Shown: positions 13,601 through 27,244 of the stretch, piece by piece | Numbering within the stretch: the stretch's first letter is position 1 | Layout of the letters: each line of letters begins with the position of its first letter | Origin: Lepidurus packardi | Lineage: Eukaryota; Arthropoda; Branchiopoda; Notostraca; Triopsidae | Length of the DNA: 64,000 nucleotides | NCBI GenBank assembly: GCA_023053545.1 | Contig: JAKZAN010000001.1 | Span: 5,290,565 to 5,354,564 of the forward strand | Reading direction: 5' to 3' | Notes under the pieces: model-generated | Database searches by the model: none | The model's input: only the letters and a program-made list of their open reading frames with translations | Told to the model about the DNA's origin: nothing | Translations under genes and position numbers: made by a program

Positions 13601-16600
13601 TTTCTTTTCGCTTTAATCTAAGATTCTCTAGTGATTTACTCATCGCCTTCGCGTGCAGACTCAGCACACACACAAAAAGCTTAATACCGAAGACCATGTC
13701 TCTCATCCCTTTTCCAATTTGATAGGCGATGTTTTCCTGGACCTGAGCTCGCCAAGTTCTTGATGATCCCAATTTAGGAGCGATTTTGTATGCGAGGAAG
13801 GGGGGGGGGAACTTTTCTTCTGTCCTCCCGTCTTTTGCTAAAGAGCAGCATTGTAAGCCAAAGAGAGTCCACGTCCTGGCTTGGACTTTTGCCAGCTTGA
13901 CGTTGACTTGGAGCTTCTTCTCCCTCAAGTCAGATAAAAGCCACAAGAGACCAAGAGAAGCTAGCGAAATGGTATTCTGTTCCGTTAAACATTGCTGCAG
14001 AGGGGTTAACGTTGCGGTGCTCTAAATCCTTCTCTGTGGCAATATGTTCCTAGAATAAGTCACTCTTTTCAAACTCTTTAAGGTTTATTAAGGACCCTTT
14101 CTATAGGGTTTGTTCTACTTCCCCTTCCGGGAGCTGGAAGTGGTCCAAACCAGTAAATTACACGTCACTTCCTATTGCATTTGTATTAATGATGTTATGT
14201 TTCCATTTCAAGTTATTTGCTTTGATTTCTTCCGAGAGCCCAATATCCGTCTAACGTACATAACATTTCTGCCCAGAATTCTCACCTTAAAGCAAGGCAA
14301 TTTTCGTTGGTTGCAATCCAACTTTCTGTAGCCTTGCAAGTCGTTTTCTGTTCCTAGCTTGTTCTGCCACATCTGTAGCGAAGAAAAAGAAGGATTTTGG
14401 TTGGAAAGTTTTTTGCAGGTAGTTATTTACAATAGAGTGAGCGTGTCTTATACAACAACGCACCTGCAGCGTCCTAGTACTAAACAAAATACCCTTGGCA
14501 AGAAGTACTTATGTATATGACTTTAGAACACGCTCACTTTTATAATTGCAAGGCTCTGGATAAGGTAAGATAGTTATTTATCGCTCCTCTTAACACTATG
14601 GTTGCGTCAAACTTAATTTTGCATCTATCCTTTTCAGCTTCGGGACGTAATTGCCGTCTGTTACATTTTCAGAATAATAAATCACCGGGGACGACTGTCA
14701 GTGCTGGTGTCTTCGTTATTTTTAGTCAATGCAGACCATTTTTCTCACTATCGAGTTGGAAATTGTCAAGTTTCGTGAGCATGATGTGCAGTGTCGTAAA
14801 AAAGCTAAATAGACAAAAAGTCTCGGCACAAACCTTTGCGGGTTTGGGGTTCTTAATTGGCTGAACATGTTGAGAATGCGTTAAGGGGGAAGTCAAAGCG
14901 ACACAGCGTTATGGACGCACACGTCTTTATAAAAAGGATCTAGGAGAAGACGTCCGCCGTGGCATGCGTTAATGATGTGTGTCTGGTATTAGCGGAAATG
15001 CTAAGAAGTTGACATACGAAAACGTGAGCATATGGCCCGCGTTAACACTTTCACATACGCCAAACGAGTATATATACTTGGAACGAAATGGTTCCCCACA
15101 GGCCTATGAGTTCAACCTTTAGATATGGCAAAGAGCATGGGAAAGAAAATAGCAAATATACCCATAGATGAGAGTATATATGGATGAGAAAACTGACATT
15201 CTTTCTCCATGTCAATAGCTTTTGTTTATACAACCCCCTTTTCATGCATGAGCCATGAGTCACACTCTGTTATTATATTTATGCAAAGTGGAATTCATAG
15301 CTGACCTGCGGTGTATCCTATAGCTTTAATAGCTTAGTCGCAGTGCGTACGAAATGGTTACGGTGTGACTTACTCAAGTAGAAGAGTAAAAGTAAGGGGA
15401 GGTAGTAGATGTACACGTGATTATGACTTGGGTAGGTTTAGGTGCGTTTGTGTGGTCGTCATTGGTGTGTTCGTTTCCCAGCAAAAGGTACAGAGCACCT
15501 GGTGGGCAGAACAGTGCCTGTTACCTGCTCAGGCTGATCCAATGAGCCAGCAGAAAAGTGGCCAAGCCAAGGATAGCCGACTTCCCGCCAGGTTGGCGTC
15601 AGTCAGGATTATATAGACAACATCAAGGACTTTCTTACTTTATCGACGTGTTCCCTGGCCTACGCTATAGCGACGCCGATGTTGACGCTCCCAAGAAGCG
15701 AATGTTTGATGGCGTTGTAGACATTCGGGAAAAGTTAGGTTGGCCCCATTACGTCGCCCTTGAACAGTCGTTTCATTCCATTAAGAGCATTAAGAGCCTG
15801 GAACAAAGTTTTATGTTGGACTAAAATTGAACCTAATACCAGCGTTCCGTTTTCTTTGTGTCTTTTTATTGAAAGTCATTTACACCGCCAACGTCACAGT
15901 TCCTATTGTCGAAGGAAATCTTTTTTAATAAAAAAGAAAATGGCTTCTAGGACATTCGTTTGGAAACGGAGGCTTAAATTCTGTTCGGGAAGCTTGTTAT
16001 TTGAAGGCTACCTAACGGTGTTGGTACTGACTAGGGAAATTATAGGTATTCAATGCATATTGTAATTGTAGGTATTCAAGTGGGCGAGTTTTTATTTTCA
16101 TTCTTGGAAAATAACAGGCAAAGTCGCTTTTTGATAGCTTACGGAAGAGACTTTTCAATAGCAGGTTGTGCTAGGCTGTTGAAAGGCACGCTGGTTATAG
16201 TGCCTGAGATTGTGGGTTTACTGGATATGTGGAATCCACTTGAACAAGATCCGATGGAGGGACTTGTCGTTACGTTCCAGAGGTTATGATTAGGGCTGAA
16301 ACAGTTGATTAAAAGCGACTCGGTGATGAAGTTTTGATAGATACAATCCCGGCGTGGGGATAGTGTTTGATGTTAGGCTGGAACTAATAGTAGACGCTTG
16401 CCGGAGTATCGAGAGTTTGATCATGGTGATGGGAGACCTTCATCATCATCATCAGCGTCTTGGATTGAAAGCAGCGGATCATAGGGCGTCAGTAGGGGGC
16501 GTGCGCGGGACGGTTGGGGGGTTGGAGGGGGTGGACAGTCACGCAAGATACAAGGCGGAGATGTGGCCCACCCTAAGCCAAAACCTAACCTGCAATCTGT

Positions 16601-19600
16601 ATCACACATATGCCTGCCATATGAAATTTTGAGCAAAAAAATCCTAAACTGGTCACGGTCCCTGGTAATTGATTGATGTTAATTATAAAAAAAGATTGGC
16701 TTGTCACCTTCCCCAATCTGTCCCTACTTTTGAATACATCCTCTGCTCCTATTCCGCAATACAACAGCTGGTGGCTATGTTGGCGGGGTTACGCAGGACG
16801 GACCCCTTTAGCTTGGCATATACAGTCATGTTCCGTGATTGCGGGATGTTGATGCTCATCTGTCGAGATTTGTAGCCCTAGCTCTTCTACGTACGGTTGG
16901 GGGTGTATTATGGGTACGGTAGTGTCGACGAATTAAATTTGTCGATGTATAGGTCCTTGTCAGACTGATTAGGCTCGTCAACGCTATTATACTCTCTACC
17001 GCGTACAGACCGAATCTTTACATAAGGAAGCTTTCCGTATGGCTTTCAACGGGTGAATAATAGGATCCCTGTAAGGGTATACGTATTCTTGCCTTGTGAC
17101 TTCGGCTTTGCTTGGCTGAAAGGGGAGAAGGAAAGTCTTGTTTGTTCCCTGATTGACAAGAGAAAGAGAGAGATGCCCTTTACTGGCTCGTTATCTGTCC
17201 GTCCAATTAAAGAGTCCCAGGCTTTCGGCTGATCGAAAAAAAGCTTTTAGGGTGAAAGGAAAGTTAAATGTCGTGTAGCATTCTTGATTGACTTAACACG
17301 TCTAAGCAGTCCGCTGCCGGAGACCAAAACTGCGTATGTAAATGGATTTGGATTGTAGCATCCTAAGTCGAGCTGGTCGTGGGGGCAAATAGGTCAATGG
17401 GATCTTAGGAACCCTGGACAGGTGGGTTTTGGGAAGGAATAACCGATGAAATATTGGATTTTGAAGTGCCGGTTTAGCGCGGCACCCCGCTGGTTTTATA
17501 GTTTCAACCTAGGATCCCGTGGAGGCCAAGTGGGGGTAAACATCAGTTTTGTATTTCATTTGAGACCAACCTGAAAAGACCTTTTGGGGGATTTTTTTGA
17601 AAACCGTGAAAAAAACAAGGAGAGAAATAAGATATTGACGTAGGTCTGTTTTCCTCGCTCTGTAACCTGTTATGAAAAGGAAGGGTGCTTCAAATCTTAC
17701 CATAAGGCACGGTCTAACGAGGATTTGGGGGGTGCAAGGGGGGATAGGGATACTGTGAGCCGCGTTTTGTGTCCGTGTAAGCGCCTGATTAAAAAGTTTG
17801 ACCCTAAAATCTTGCTTTCTGATCTGGAAAGAAAGGAAGAAGGTATATGGTTTCGTTTGAAAGAACGCACGAGGGAAGGGGATGACGCTATAAGTGGTGT
17901 CACGACCCTCACGTCAGTCTGAATTACATTGATGAGGTCCAAAGATGGTTACAGAACCTCTAAACTGGCCCCGTGGATCGCCCGAGCTCGTCCCTTGTAC
18001 CAGCGAGTCGTCTTATTTAGTCGTTGGTAATCAGGTGAATGATGGGATTGTCTCCTTTGCTCCGCATGATTGAGCTCCAGTTATGCCAACATCGCAACAT
18101 TTTTCAATGCCACAAGCTTTCACTTTACAACAAACCGAAAAGGCCCGTCTTCCTTCTAGAGTTTGCTGGGAAGAACGTGATTGGAATGACACTGCTGGTA
18201 GATACATACTCTTTGTCGGCGTAATGCAACTCGACGTAGCGCAAACAGGGCACTTGATGACTCCCATTCATGTGTTGTATGTTCAGCACCGACGCAAATT
18301 AGGGTGAGGGAATAGGCCTAATGCACAAAACCCATTTGTGGCTTACCAACGACAGCCATAACCGTACATCTTACACCCTCCTTAGCAATACTCTCACGGT
18401 TGATAGCATGATGGACCTTTTCGACAGTAAGACAACTTAAGGATCTAGCTATTGTTCAGAAAAAAAAGCGGAAAAAATAACGTGGGAGATATAGATGTAT
18501 TTTCTTAGACATTTGCTGGTCAGTTTTATGTGTTTCCTATCTTCGATAGAGTATATATACATAGATAGGGAAATTTGAGTGCTGGATGGCGACGCCGAGT
18601 CACGCCGCCTTCCAGACAAATTAGAAGGGCCGCTACGTAATTAGAGGGTCCCACAATTTGTTCCAACAAGACCACTGGCGTCTATGGACAAGCCGCAGAA
18701 ATGCGCATTATTCCTTTAGTTTCTTTGCTGGTTGCTAAAACTGAGAAATAGTCTCTTAAAAGATTCCCTTTCTGTGGGGCCTTCCCGAATTTTGAGCACT
18801 TAAAACAAGACCAATGAATTGCGACCATGAAGTGAAGGGAGACAAGTCCGAGGGTATTGTTGGTTGAACTGGCCATATGGCTTGTCAATCGGGAAGTACT
18901 GCATGTATAGTATGTGCTCGAGCTATATCTATAGATTGTCAGGAAGGCAGCATTGATGGGGCATCTGCACCACTCGGACGTATACATGGTACACTGCTGA
19001 TGAGGTTCTTGGTATACTACTACTACTATACACATACATAGTCTGCGAAGTGAGGAAGGGTGGAAAATGGTGAATTCGGCTCGATGTGCTCGGCACATCC
19101 CTGTTATTACGACCTAAGCCCAGGCCCTTGATTTGGAGTCATTAAAATCATCTTTTGTCCTTTGGGCCAAATGCTAGAGATATGCCATGGTCGAACCTTA
19201 AAACCCCATCCTTTTTAGATGATATACGTCCTTCTTCCGTCCTTTCAGGACTTGTCTTAGAACGTTATATATGAAGACCCTTTAGTATGGACGTTTTGAA
19301 TGTTCATACCACAGTGAGTCTCTAATGGGTGAAGATTTTTGTTTTTGTGGGCCAATTTTTCCCGTTATTACACGTTGGGGAAGCAATTAGTGACTCGCCT
19401 ATAAGAGCGCCAGCGATGAAAAGCGTAGCTATGAGCCATTGCGAGTGATTCGCACCATTTCCATGCAAAGCTCGGACTGTTAAGTACAGTTATAAAGAAT
19501 TTACGAAGGGTTTTACGAGAGCCAAGCTTCCTGTATTCCTAAATAACCCCTGGAAAAACGAAGTAGTAACACCTCAATCGTGTGGAAGAATTAGTAGGCG

Positions 19601-21300
19601 GCTTGCCACTTATTTCCACATTAGCTCTTTTTTACATGTGCCAATTTTGCTTGGGAAAAAGCTTTGCAGCTTGATAATAGACGCTGAGTTAAGATAGCAT
19701 TGCTACCACTGACATGACAAGCACCGCACGTCCACAGCTTACAGAGAGGCTTTTGCCCTGTCGAAGCTTTTTAACCGTTTGGTTTGGACCATGTTTATAG
19801 ATGTTCATGGGAGGTAGATATTTCGTGGAATAGCTCTCCTAGTTTTATGGACAACAGCACAGTCATGTTGTTTTACGTGTCAACAAGCTTGTAAAAAAGC
19901 TCCTCCTGTGTCCGTTTTGCATAGATGACGTTAAAAATGGCAAAATGACTCTACTATTACGCGATTATATTTATCGTGGAAAATAGCAGAAAACTAACCA
20001 ATCCCCAAATTTTTTTCAGTTATTTTCTGACTCACAGAAGGCGGACTGACTTAAAGAAGGAGAAGTTTTCTAGAGTTAAAAGGTAGGACAAGGAACTTAG
20101 ACAGAAGACATCGCACGTGTACTTTTGGGCACTTTTTTTCTTGTTTAAAAAAATTAAAAAGACACAGAGACACGTTAGTTGCGAGAATGCTTCTTTTGCC
20201 GGAGTTTTAGGAGTTGGATGCCCAGCCCCAAACTTCCCCTTCACCCTAATTAATGTTTACACGCATGGAGGTGGGTGGACAAGAACAAGAAGTATGAGCT
20301 CTGCAAGCGTCGAAACTTTACAAACTCCATCCTTCAACTTGGCAAAACTCCTCCCTCGACGTCTGGAAACCCTGTGGCCTTTGCACATTTCTACTATAAT
20401 TTAGCGGTTCTATGTATAACCTAAGCAGGTTATACCTACAATCCTTTAGGCAGCTGAAAAACATTCTTTTTAGAAAGGGAAACATGGCAACGATTTATGG
20501 TGCAAGTTGGGGTTTTGTCTTTTTAGAAGAGTACAAAGAGTATATAGAGCACATAGAGCTTTTAAAACAAGGAGGTGCTTTTTACACTTTGTAAGGGTGG
20601 GCGGCCATCAGCAACAACATTTCTTCCGGTATTCGCTGGGTGGTCCCCGTTGAGGAGCACGACGGATGAGAGCTTTCTGAATTTGATTTTGGAGGACTTT
20701 TGCTCACCGTTTTTGTCGGACACTTAATGAATGGAAGAGTTGGGAAGATGGGGTTTGAGATGACAGGTAAATGCTGATCTGTGTCATCTCCTGCACTTTT
20801 CACAGAGACCGATACCGAAAGGTTCTCTCTCTTCTCTCCCGCAGTTTGGGGTGCGTAGTGTCCAATGGGATTCAAAAGTGGAAAAGGAAAAGGTCCGGGA
20901 GACGGCTGATCCTCTCGAGTCTAATTAAAGGCTCGGTGAGGTATTGTGGCGGGCGACGATTCATAGATACACCAGTCTTAACACTTTCTGGCGGCGGTAG
21001 ATCGGTTGTAACTGTTTTGGTGTTCTTTTTCTTTAAACCTGTCACCGGATATTGGCTTAAGCCAAAGCTGTGAACCAACACAATAATTACGTTGGTTCTT
21101 CTCACCGACTTCAGTCCAGAAAAGGTATGCAGACCCTGTTGGCGGCGGCGGGGTGGATTATGGCTGATGTGGCGACGGTGCTAGAGGAGAAGAGTTTTTA
21201 CCCTAAATTTGAATTCGTTAATGAACTTTCTTCACGTAATACTCTGCCCGGTTACATTTAGAGTTGTAAGGGTATGGGTTTACAGCGTTAGGAGGCAAAT
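10646..21300. other. Gene-free stretch
   Basis: No recognisable gene over more than 10 kb. Open frames near 10994-11266, 15558-15824 and 18682-19098 read as plausible peptides, but have no family match, no consistent exon structure, or lack an ATG start. A short (CAT)n run lies at about 16440-16454. Confidence 0.4.
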
Positions 21301-24300
21301 TATAGAGTCTGGCGCTTGTTTTAAATCATAGGCTTCTTTTCGTTTAGGTGTTTGTCATGTAAATGAACTGGGTAAAGCATTTAAACTTGATAAGTAGTTT
21401 TGGTGTTAAGCATTGGTTAACTAGTGGCCCGTTCTTATACTGGCCAAAGCAGCATGATAATATCTTGGATTGTGCATGATATATAGCCCGTTTTCGGTTT
21501 GTGGTTTGTGTAGGGTCCTGGGAAGCAAATTTTGTAGTGACAGGGCAGTTTATCCGAACATGGTTTGTTTTTTTACAGGCTTTTCAAACGGTTTAATAGG
21601 ATGATAGCGATAACCCATGTTGTTGCAGTACAGTAGTTAAAGCCCATACAATGTGAAATTTCATTAGAAATTTATGATTAAGTATTGTGGTACCTTTTAT
21701 GCCGATATAGTGCTGTGATATATTACAACCCTACATAACATAGAGAACTTTTAGGCATTTTACTGCAGACACTTGTAAAAATTGTACAAAGTTTTATTAG
21801 AAATATAAATTTCCACAATATTTAATTATTTAATCTAACCAGGAATTTGTTGTTGTTCTTCAGTGTTATTGTATATATATTTTTATTGTACCTATATTTT
21901 TTTATATTTAGAACCAACGCAGTCTCACGCCTATTGCTAATTTTTATTTCATATAATAGTTCACATCCTAGAAATTTTTGCTAGCATGTACTAGCATGTA
22001 TATTCTGTAACATAATTGTTTGTAATTAAATATGTTAATATTTGTCGTTTTGATTTTGTACCCCTCAAATTTTCTTACTTTTAAGAAAGAGAGCAGTTTT
22101 CCGTGCCCCTGAGTACTTTATACTTCATGCACAGTCGCCTTAGGCACTTTCCGTTCCAAGTTTTAAACGAGATTGGATTAAGCGGACATAGTTTTATTTC
22201 GCCTAACAGTGAAGATCTTAATGATTATTTGGGTATGTTTCTTACATTTAGCGACTCAAGACGGATGTGAATTCTAATAAACCAATTGGAGCATTTGAAC
22301 AGAAATTAGTGGGACTTGACAGCAAAGTTGTTTCACACTCTTTAAATTAAGCTATGTTTGAATGTTGAAGTTAAAGAATATTGATATAAATTGCACCCTA
22401 GGGCGTTTTTTTAAGAAAGAAAGGCTCCTCGCGACTGCTCCCTTTTTACCTTATTTGTGTTAGACGAGGTAAATCATAGATGGTGCTTAAACTGGCTTCT
22501 TGACAAATAAAATAGGCGACGTATTCTAGGAAAGCTTACTACTTCGGAATAGCGAAAGCATCACAGAAACATTTGCGATTATCGTTCTTGTTGCTTGGAT
22601 CAACTGCTTATGTCACATTTTTTTTGCCACTCGCTTTATAAATTATCAGCCAAAATTTATTGTTCATTTCCGTTTTTCATGCAACAAAAAGATTTGCAGG
22701 TTTCAAATAGATTAAATGTTTTTTTATAAGCTAATTTTACCTACCATATTATGACTGTTATCTTACATGTGTTTATTAAACGTATATTATGTGTACAATT
22801 TATAAGTTTTGGAAGCAATAACAATAAGCAATAACAAAAAGAAGTGGGCTTCTCACGCCATCTAGGGACTTTACATCCTACCATTAGCACGGAAGGTGGA
22901 CGCCCACACGAAAATATTTTCAAACATAACGGAAGTCTTGTTGCTTGTTTCGAATATTCCTTTTGTGAGCGCATGGTACGTTACATTTTCACTTCGTTGC
23001 GAAATTGTTTATCGACGCATAGTGTTTATCTAAAATCTTACCACAAGCTGTTCTATTCCAGGATCGTCTAAAGGCAACGTGACGTGTAATCTGGAATCTG
23101 GAATGGAGCTGATGTCATTATATGAAGATTATATGGAGTAAGTCCTTTCAATTCATAGGTCTGTTAATGTAAATTATATAATATGTGCTGATACGATAGT
23201 GTTATACCTTCGATAATCTTTGGTACCTCACCCAAAAAATCCACGCCGAAAGTGTAATCTTTTTTCTATAGTATCAGATCAATCGAAAAGACGTCCGTGA
23301 AACCTGCATAGTCAAGTCATAAATAAGAATTATCCTGAGGCTGTACATGTGGAGAAGGTTATGTTACGTTTATTTTCGTGTTTCCATAATTGCTTGCCAA
23401 GAAATACGGTGTAAGGTATCGGCTTGTGCGTTATAGGTAAGGTCTAGTCTGATGTTTTAATAATCTAGGTAACAGTCGTTGGGATAGACTAGGATTGTAG
23501 ACGCCATTCAATAATTAACCGAAACCCACGCCGAGACTGTCATGACCACAAGGATCGCTAGTTTCAAAAAATACCATAAAAACATTTATCGATCTTTTTT
23601 TCCGTGTATTTGTAGCGTGAGCTAAAGCTCGTTGCTAACTTAGGGTTTGCAATGAAACAGATATCACGATGGCTTCACATAATGTACAAGTTAGCATTCA
23701 CATGAATGCCAAACACATACACACATCCCTAAATTCCCAAACACAGTCACTCATGAAAGAATAGATCACTAAAGAATGGAAAACAACATGTGACATATAC
23801 ACTTAATCTAACTTCTCTTTAGGATCTTCAATGCCTCTTTTGCAGAGTTGTGAGAAGTGTTTGCAAAGTTTTTAAAACTTATGCATTCGTTAGAATAGTA
23901 TCAGGATTGAAGTGTAGCCTTTTTCTTGACAAATGTCTAAGCAGCAGTGCTCGTTGTCTGTTGAGTAGTCTGCGGTGGAAAAAAACATGTATGAGGTCTT
24001 ATTTTGAGTGTCTATATTGCAGACGCGTGTCGTCTCGTCGGTCTTTCTTATTTTGTGGAGGTAAGTCTTAGTCGGGAAATGGGCAGTTCTTAATTTTATT
24101 ATTGTCGATATTTTCTTCCCGTCTTATTTGAGTTTACAAATTGGGTTTATGGTCGGGGTAACATGTAAGTCTCTAAGTGTTGATGGTGCGTCAGACCATT
24201 TCTTTTGCCATTTTTGAAGAATGATGAGGTTGATCGCTGCCTTCTTGTTCACGGATTTGTCCGATATGGGGTACGTGTTCTTGTAAGATATCATTCTCTG

Positions 24301-25610
24301 GGGACAAGTGTTATACTTTTTGTGTTTTGGTTTCGTAATTGGTCCATCCGGGAGTTTCTGGAAGAATCGTACTCGATCGTTTAAGATGCCTTAAAAGATG
24401 TTAAAATGAGTGAAGTGGCGTAAGAGCCTCACAAGACACAATATGTTCACTTGGTAAGGCAAATTTCACGCGTGTGATCCTTATGTCACGGAAATTCTAT
24501 AAGCAAACGTCTTGTGTACTGTCGCTTTTCTAACTTTCAAATCCATGTATGGGGCAAAATTCCCACAAACCATAGATCCTTATCTCGACACTAATTTCAT
24601 AAGAGAAGTCTTATGTGAACGCACTAAATCCTCATATCCCGAAAAGTAATTAAGCAATTTACAATTAGGCACAAAACTTGCCTTTCCCCGGGCTATTTTC
24701 GTATAAGTAATTAAAACATAAAAGACACTTAGACAATCATAGTTCGCATTGACAAATATTAGTAACGAAAACTAACAAAATTCCTAAACTTGAATCATTT
24801 TGTTCTTTCAATTTTCTTAGCGATGTCACTCATTTTCACACGGTTTCAACACTAGCAAGCTTTTACTCTCAAATCGACTTTAAAAAAGAATACTTGTTTG
24901 TCGAAAGACAGGCGAAGATGATAGAACGTCTAGCAGTAGATGTAGTGTGCCTCAAAAACCAACACAAACTTGTTTGTGAAAAACCTAAGAGTAAGAGTCA
25001 ACAAGGGTCGTAATCTGCACATTCGTGAAGTTGCACACAAGGAGCCAAATTCATTGCGTTTATACCCAACCCTTAGCGACCCAACTCCCCAAGCAGTATC
25101 CAAGCGTGAGCAAATTGCGAAATTGGGGAATTATAAGGTTGTCTTGTTGTCCCTAGGTCTTGGGAATGATGGATGAGGGGTTATCTTTGGGCCTATTGCT
25201 GTGTCCGAATGCTTCCGGTCACACCAATCCTTGAATTTTCCCTCACTTTTGCGGCTGTAAGAATGGACCATAAAGCGTATTTCGGATTCGATGACTATTC
25301 TATTTCTACGGCCTTTTCTTTTCTTATGTTGTCATTTTGCTGGTAATGTGAGCGACTTGGAAATGCAGAAAGAAAAGCAGCTGGGGCTTTTTACAATGGG
25401 TAATGGTCCCCCTTTCATGGTAAATGGCGAAAGTATTGTCAGAGTTTTACCAATCGTGTACCCCAATTAGCTATGGATGGTTGGCAACCTAAAACTGACC
25501 CACGTCCGTACCGTTTCCTTTTAGAATGTGCTTAGGTAGGCTTCCTAGGGCTACCTTTAGGTTCGAAAACTGTAGCTTCAAAATTGTCCATAATTAAAAG
25601 AATTTCCGTT
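21301..25610. other. AT-rich gene-free stretch downstream of Sp5
   Basis: No gene seen. The part from about 21750 to 22100 is especially AT-rich, with TATATA and T-run blocks. Short direct repeats (AAGCAATAACA at about 22813 and 22826; GTACTAGCATGTA near 21990) are present. Regulatory DNA for the neighbouring developmental gene could lie here, but nothing in the sequence alone proves it. Confidence 0.4.
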
Positions 25611-25629
25611 CAGTTACATTCGTGACTAA

Positions 25630-25635
25630 TTTATT
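25630..25635 (-). terminator. Polyadenylation signal of the Sp5-like gene
   Basis: AATAAA on the minus strand (TTTATT on the plus strand), about 103 bases past the stop codon of the Sp5-like gene; a suitable position for a short 3' UTR. Confidence 0.55.
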
Positions 25636-25737
25636 TTATCACTTAATCACACGGTAGAATATGTACAAATAATGCAAGGAAATTGTTCACATGGTCAAAC
25701 ATATGAAATATATTCTGTCTGGCAGAAATATATTGCT

Positions 25738-27244
25738 TTAAAATTCCGGAGTGGAGGAATCCACTTGCTCAGTCTCACGAGGCGTCGACGCCATGTTAAG
25801 CTTAGGCTTAGGATCCGTTAGCTTGTCATCTCGGGGTCGTTTGTTGGTGCTCGGAGTGATCTGATGCGTTTTGGCATGTTTGGATAAGTGGTCGGAACGC
25901 ATGAAACGTTTTCCGCATTCCGGACAAGCGAAGCGTTTCTCGCCGGTATGCGTCCGTAAATGGCGCTGCAGTTCATCCGAGCGGGTAAAGCTCTTACCAC
26001 AGAACAACCATTGACAGCTGAACGGCCTTTCGCCGGTGTGCCACCGCAAATGGGCTTTCAAGTGCGAGGTTTTGCCGTACACTTTACCACAACCGGGAAC
26101 GTGGCACAAATGCTGTTTGCGTTTCGGTCCTACGGGGACGGCGGTGTCTTGACAATTGGGACACTTGCACCTTTTGCAACGACGCGAGGCTAGGGTCGCT
26201 TGGGTTTTCATCAAAGCGGCTGCCACCCGATGTTGCAACTCATGAGGTCGAGATTGCGCCAGGGCGGCAGCGGTGGCCGGGGCCATTCCCATCGGACTCA
26301 GCTCATGTCCAGGATGAGCGGGATGCAAGTGATGCGAAGTAACGTGGGGACTCATGGAATGATGAGGGTGGTGGTGGTGTCCAGCGGACAGCATGGCATG
26401 ATGGAAAGGATAGTCACTATTACCTGGAACCGTGACAGAAGTCGGTGCAGATGAAATAGGACTGGATTTCGAGCAAACTAAATTGGCGGTCGACCAAGAT
26501 TGAGCTTGAGAAGCGGACTCTTGCGACTCTTGGGGCGGAGTGGCGGATTTGTCTATCATGTGAGTCATTCCGGGGTAATTGTGTTGAAAGTGCATGGGAT
26601 AAGGGGTCGAACCATGGTGGTAGAAGAGGTCGTTAAGGTTATCGGCGGGGGGAGTTAAGGGCAAATCTCCTGCATGGGCGTATTGTTGTGAGTTGCAAGT
26701 AGTCGTCCGGTAAACATTATGGTTGAGGTGCGTAAGCGACACCGTGACCGGCATGGTAGCGGGATTCCAACACGATGTTGCGCTGAACGGAACAAGAGGC
26801 TTGTCACCAGCAGTCGAGTTGGGGTGGTGGCGAAAATCCGATGTTAGGTGCACAGGGTGAGGGAGGCACTGGTTGAACATGGCGTTGCTGGGAACCCCCG
26901 CCGATGAGTTGGAATGCATGGTTGGTAATACAAGTCTGTTGCAGGAAGAAGTCAGCATACTAAACGGGGATGTATTCTGTGGACAAAAAAGGACAAACTT
27001 TATTTTCAATGAGCAAAATTCTGCATAACTAAATCTTGTCACTTTTACCGGATAATTTAAACTAGGCAATTTAATACAAGTTAAGTTTAATTAAATACTT
27101 GTCAAAGATCTCTTAAAGTAAATTAAGCATTTGGTTTTGAAGTTAGAACACTTGTTGAAATCGAACTTTTGGAAAAGGGACTTGAAACTGTACCTGGTAT
27201 TGAGGAAAGCCAATGGAGGAATTTGGCGGTAACAAAGTTGCCAT
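25738..27244 (-). CDS. Sp5: Sp5-like C2H2 zinc-finger transcription factor
   Basis: Sequence-specific nuclear activator/repressor of the Sp family, 429 residues from two exons: 27244-27194 ([17 protein letters not shown], donor CAG/GTACAG) and 26976-25738 (acceptor TTGTCCACAG), joined in phase 0 across a 217-bp intron. Seen in order: an SP-box-like motif [13 protein letters not shown] (about 20-32); LPLTPPAD (about 122-129), also present in vertebrate Sp5; a His-rich stretch; the Buttonhead box [12 protein letters not shown] (282-293); and three adjacent C2H2 fingers (about 306-389). Finger contact residues are KTSHLKA, RSDELQR and RSDHLSK, the GC/GT-box-reading set of all Sp factors. The [11 protein letters not shown] and [12 protein letters not shown] segments look more like Sp5 than Sp6-9. 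In other animals Sp5 is a direct Wnt/beta-catenin target. The open frame upstream of 26976 is intron, not N-terminus. No TATA box seen. Family certain; paralogue assignment likely. Confidence 0.9.

Noticed and set aside
15558-15824. Open frame reading DVFPGLRYSDADVDAPKK
   Set aside because: Starts at GTG, lacks supporting exons and has no recognised homologue.
18682-19098. 138-codon minus-strand frame
   Set aside because: Cys/Ser/Thr-rich low-complexity composition, no domain, no splice support.
26977-27069. N-terminal extension of the Sp5 frame upstream of 26976
   Set aside because: It precedes a good acceptor with a pyrimidine tract, and the exon at 27244-27194 joins in phase; the 31 codons are intron.
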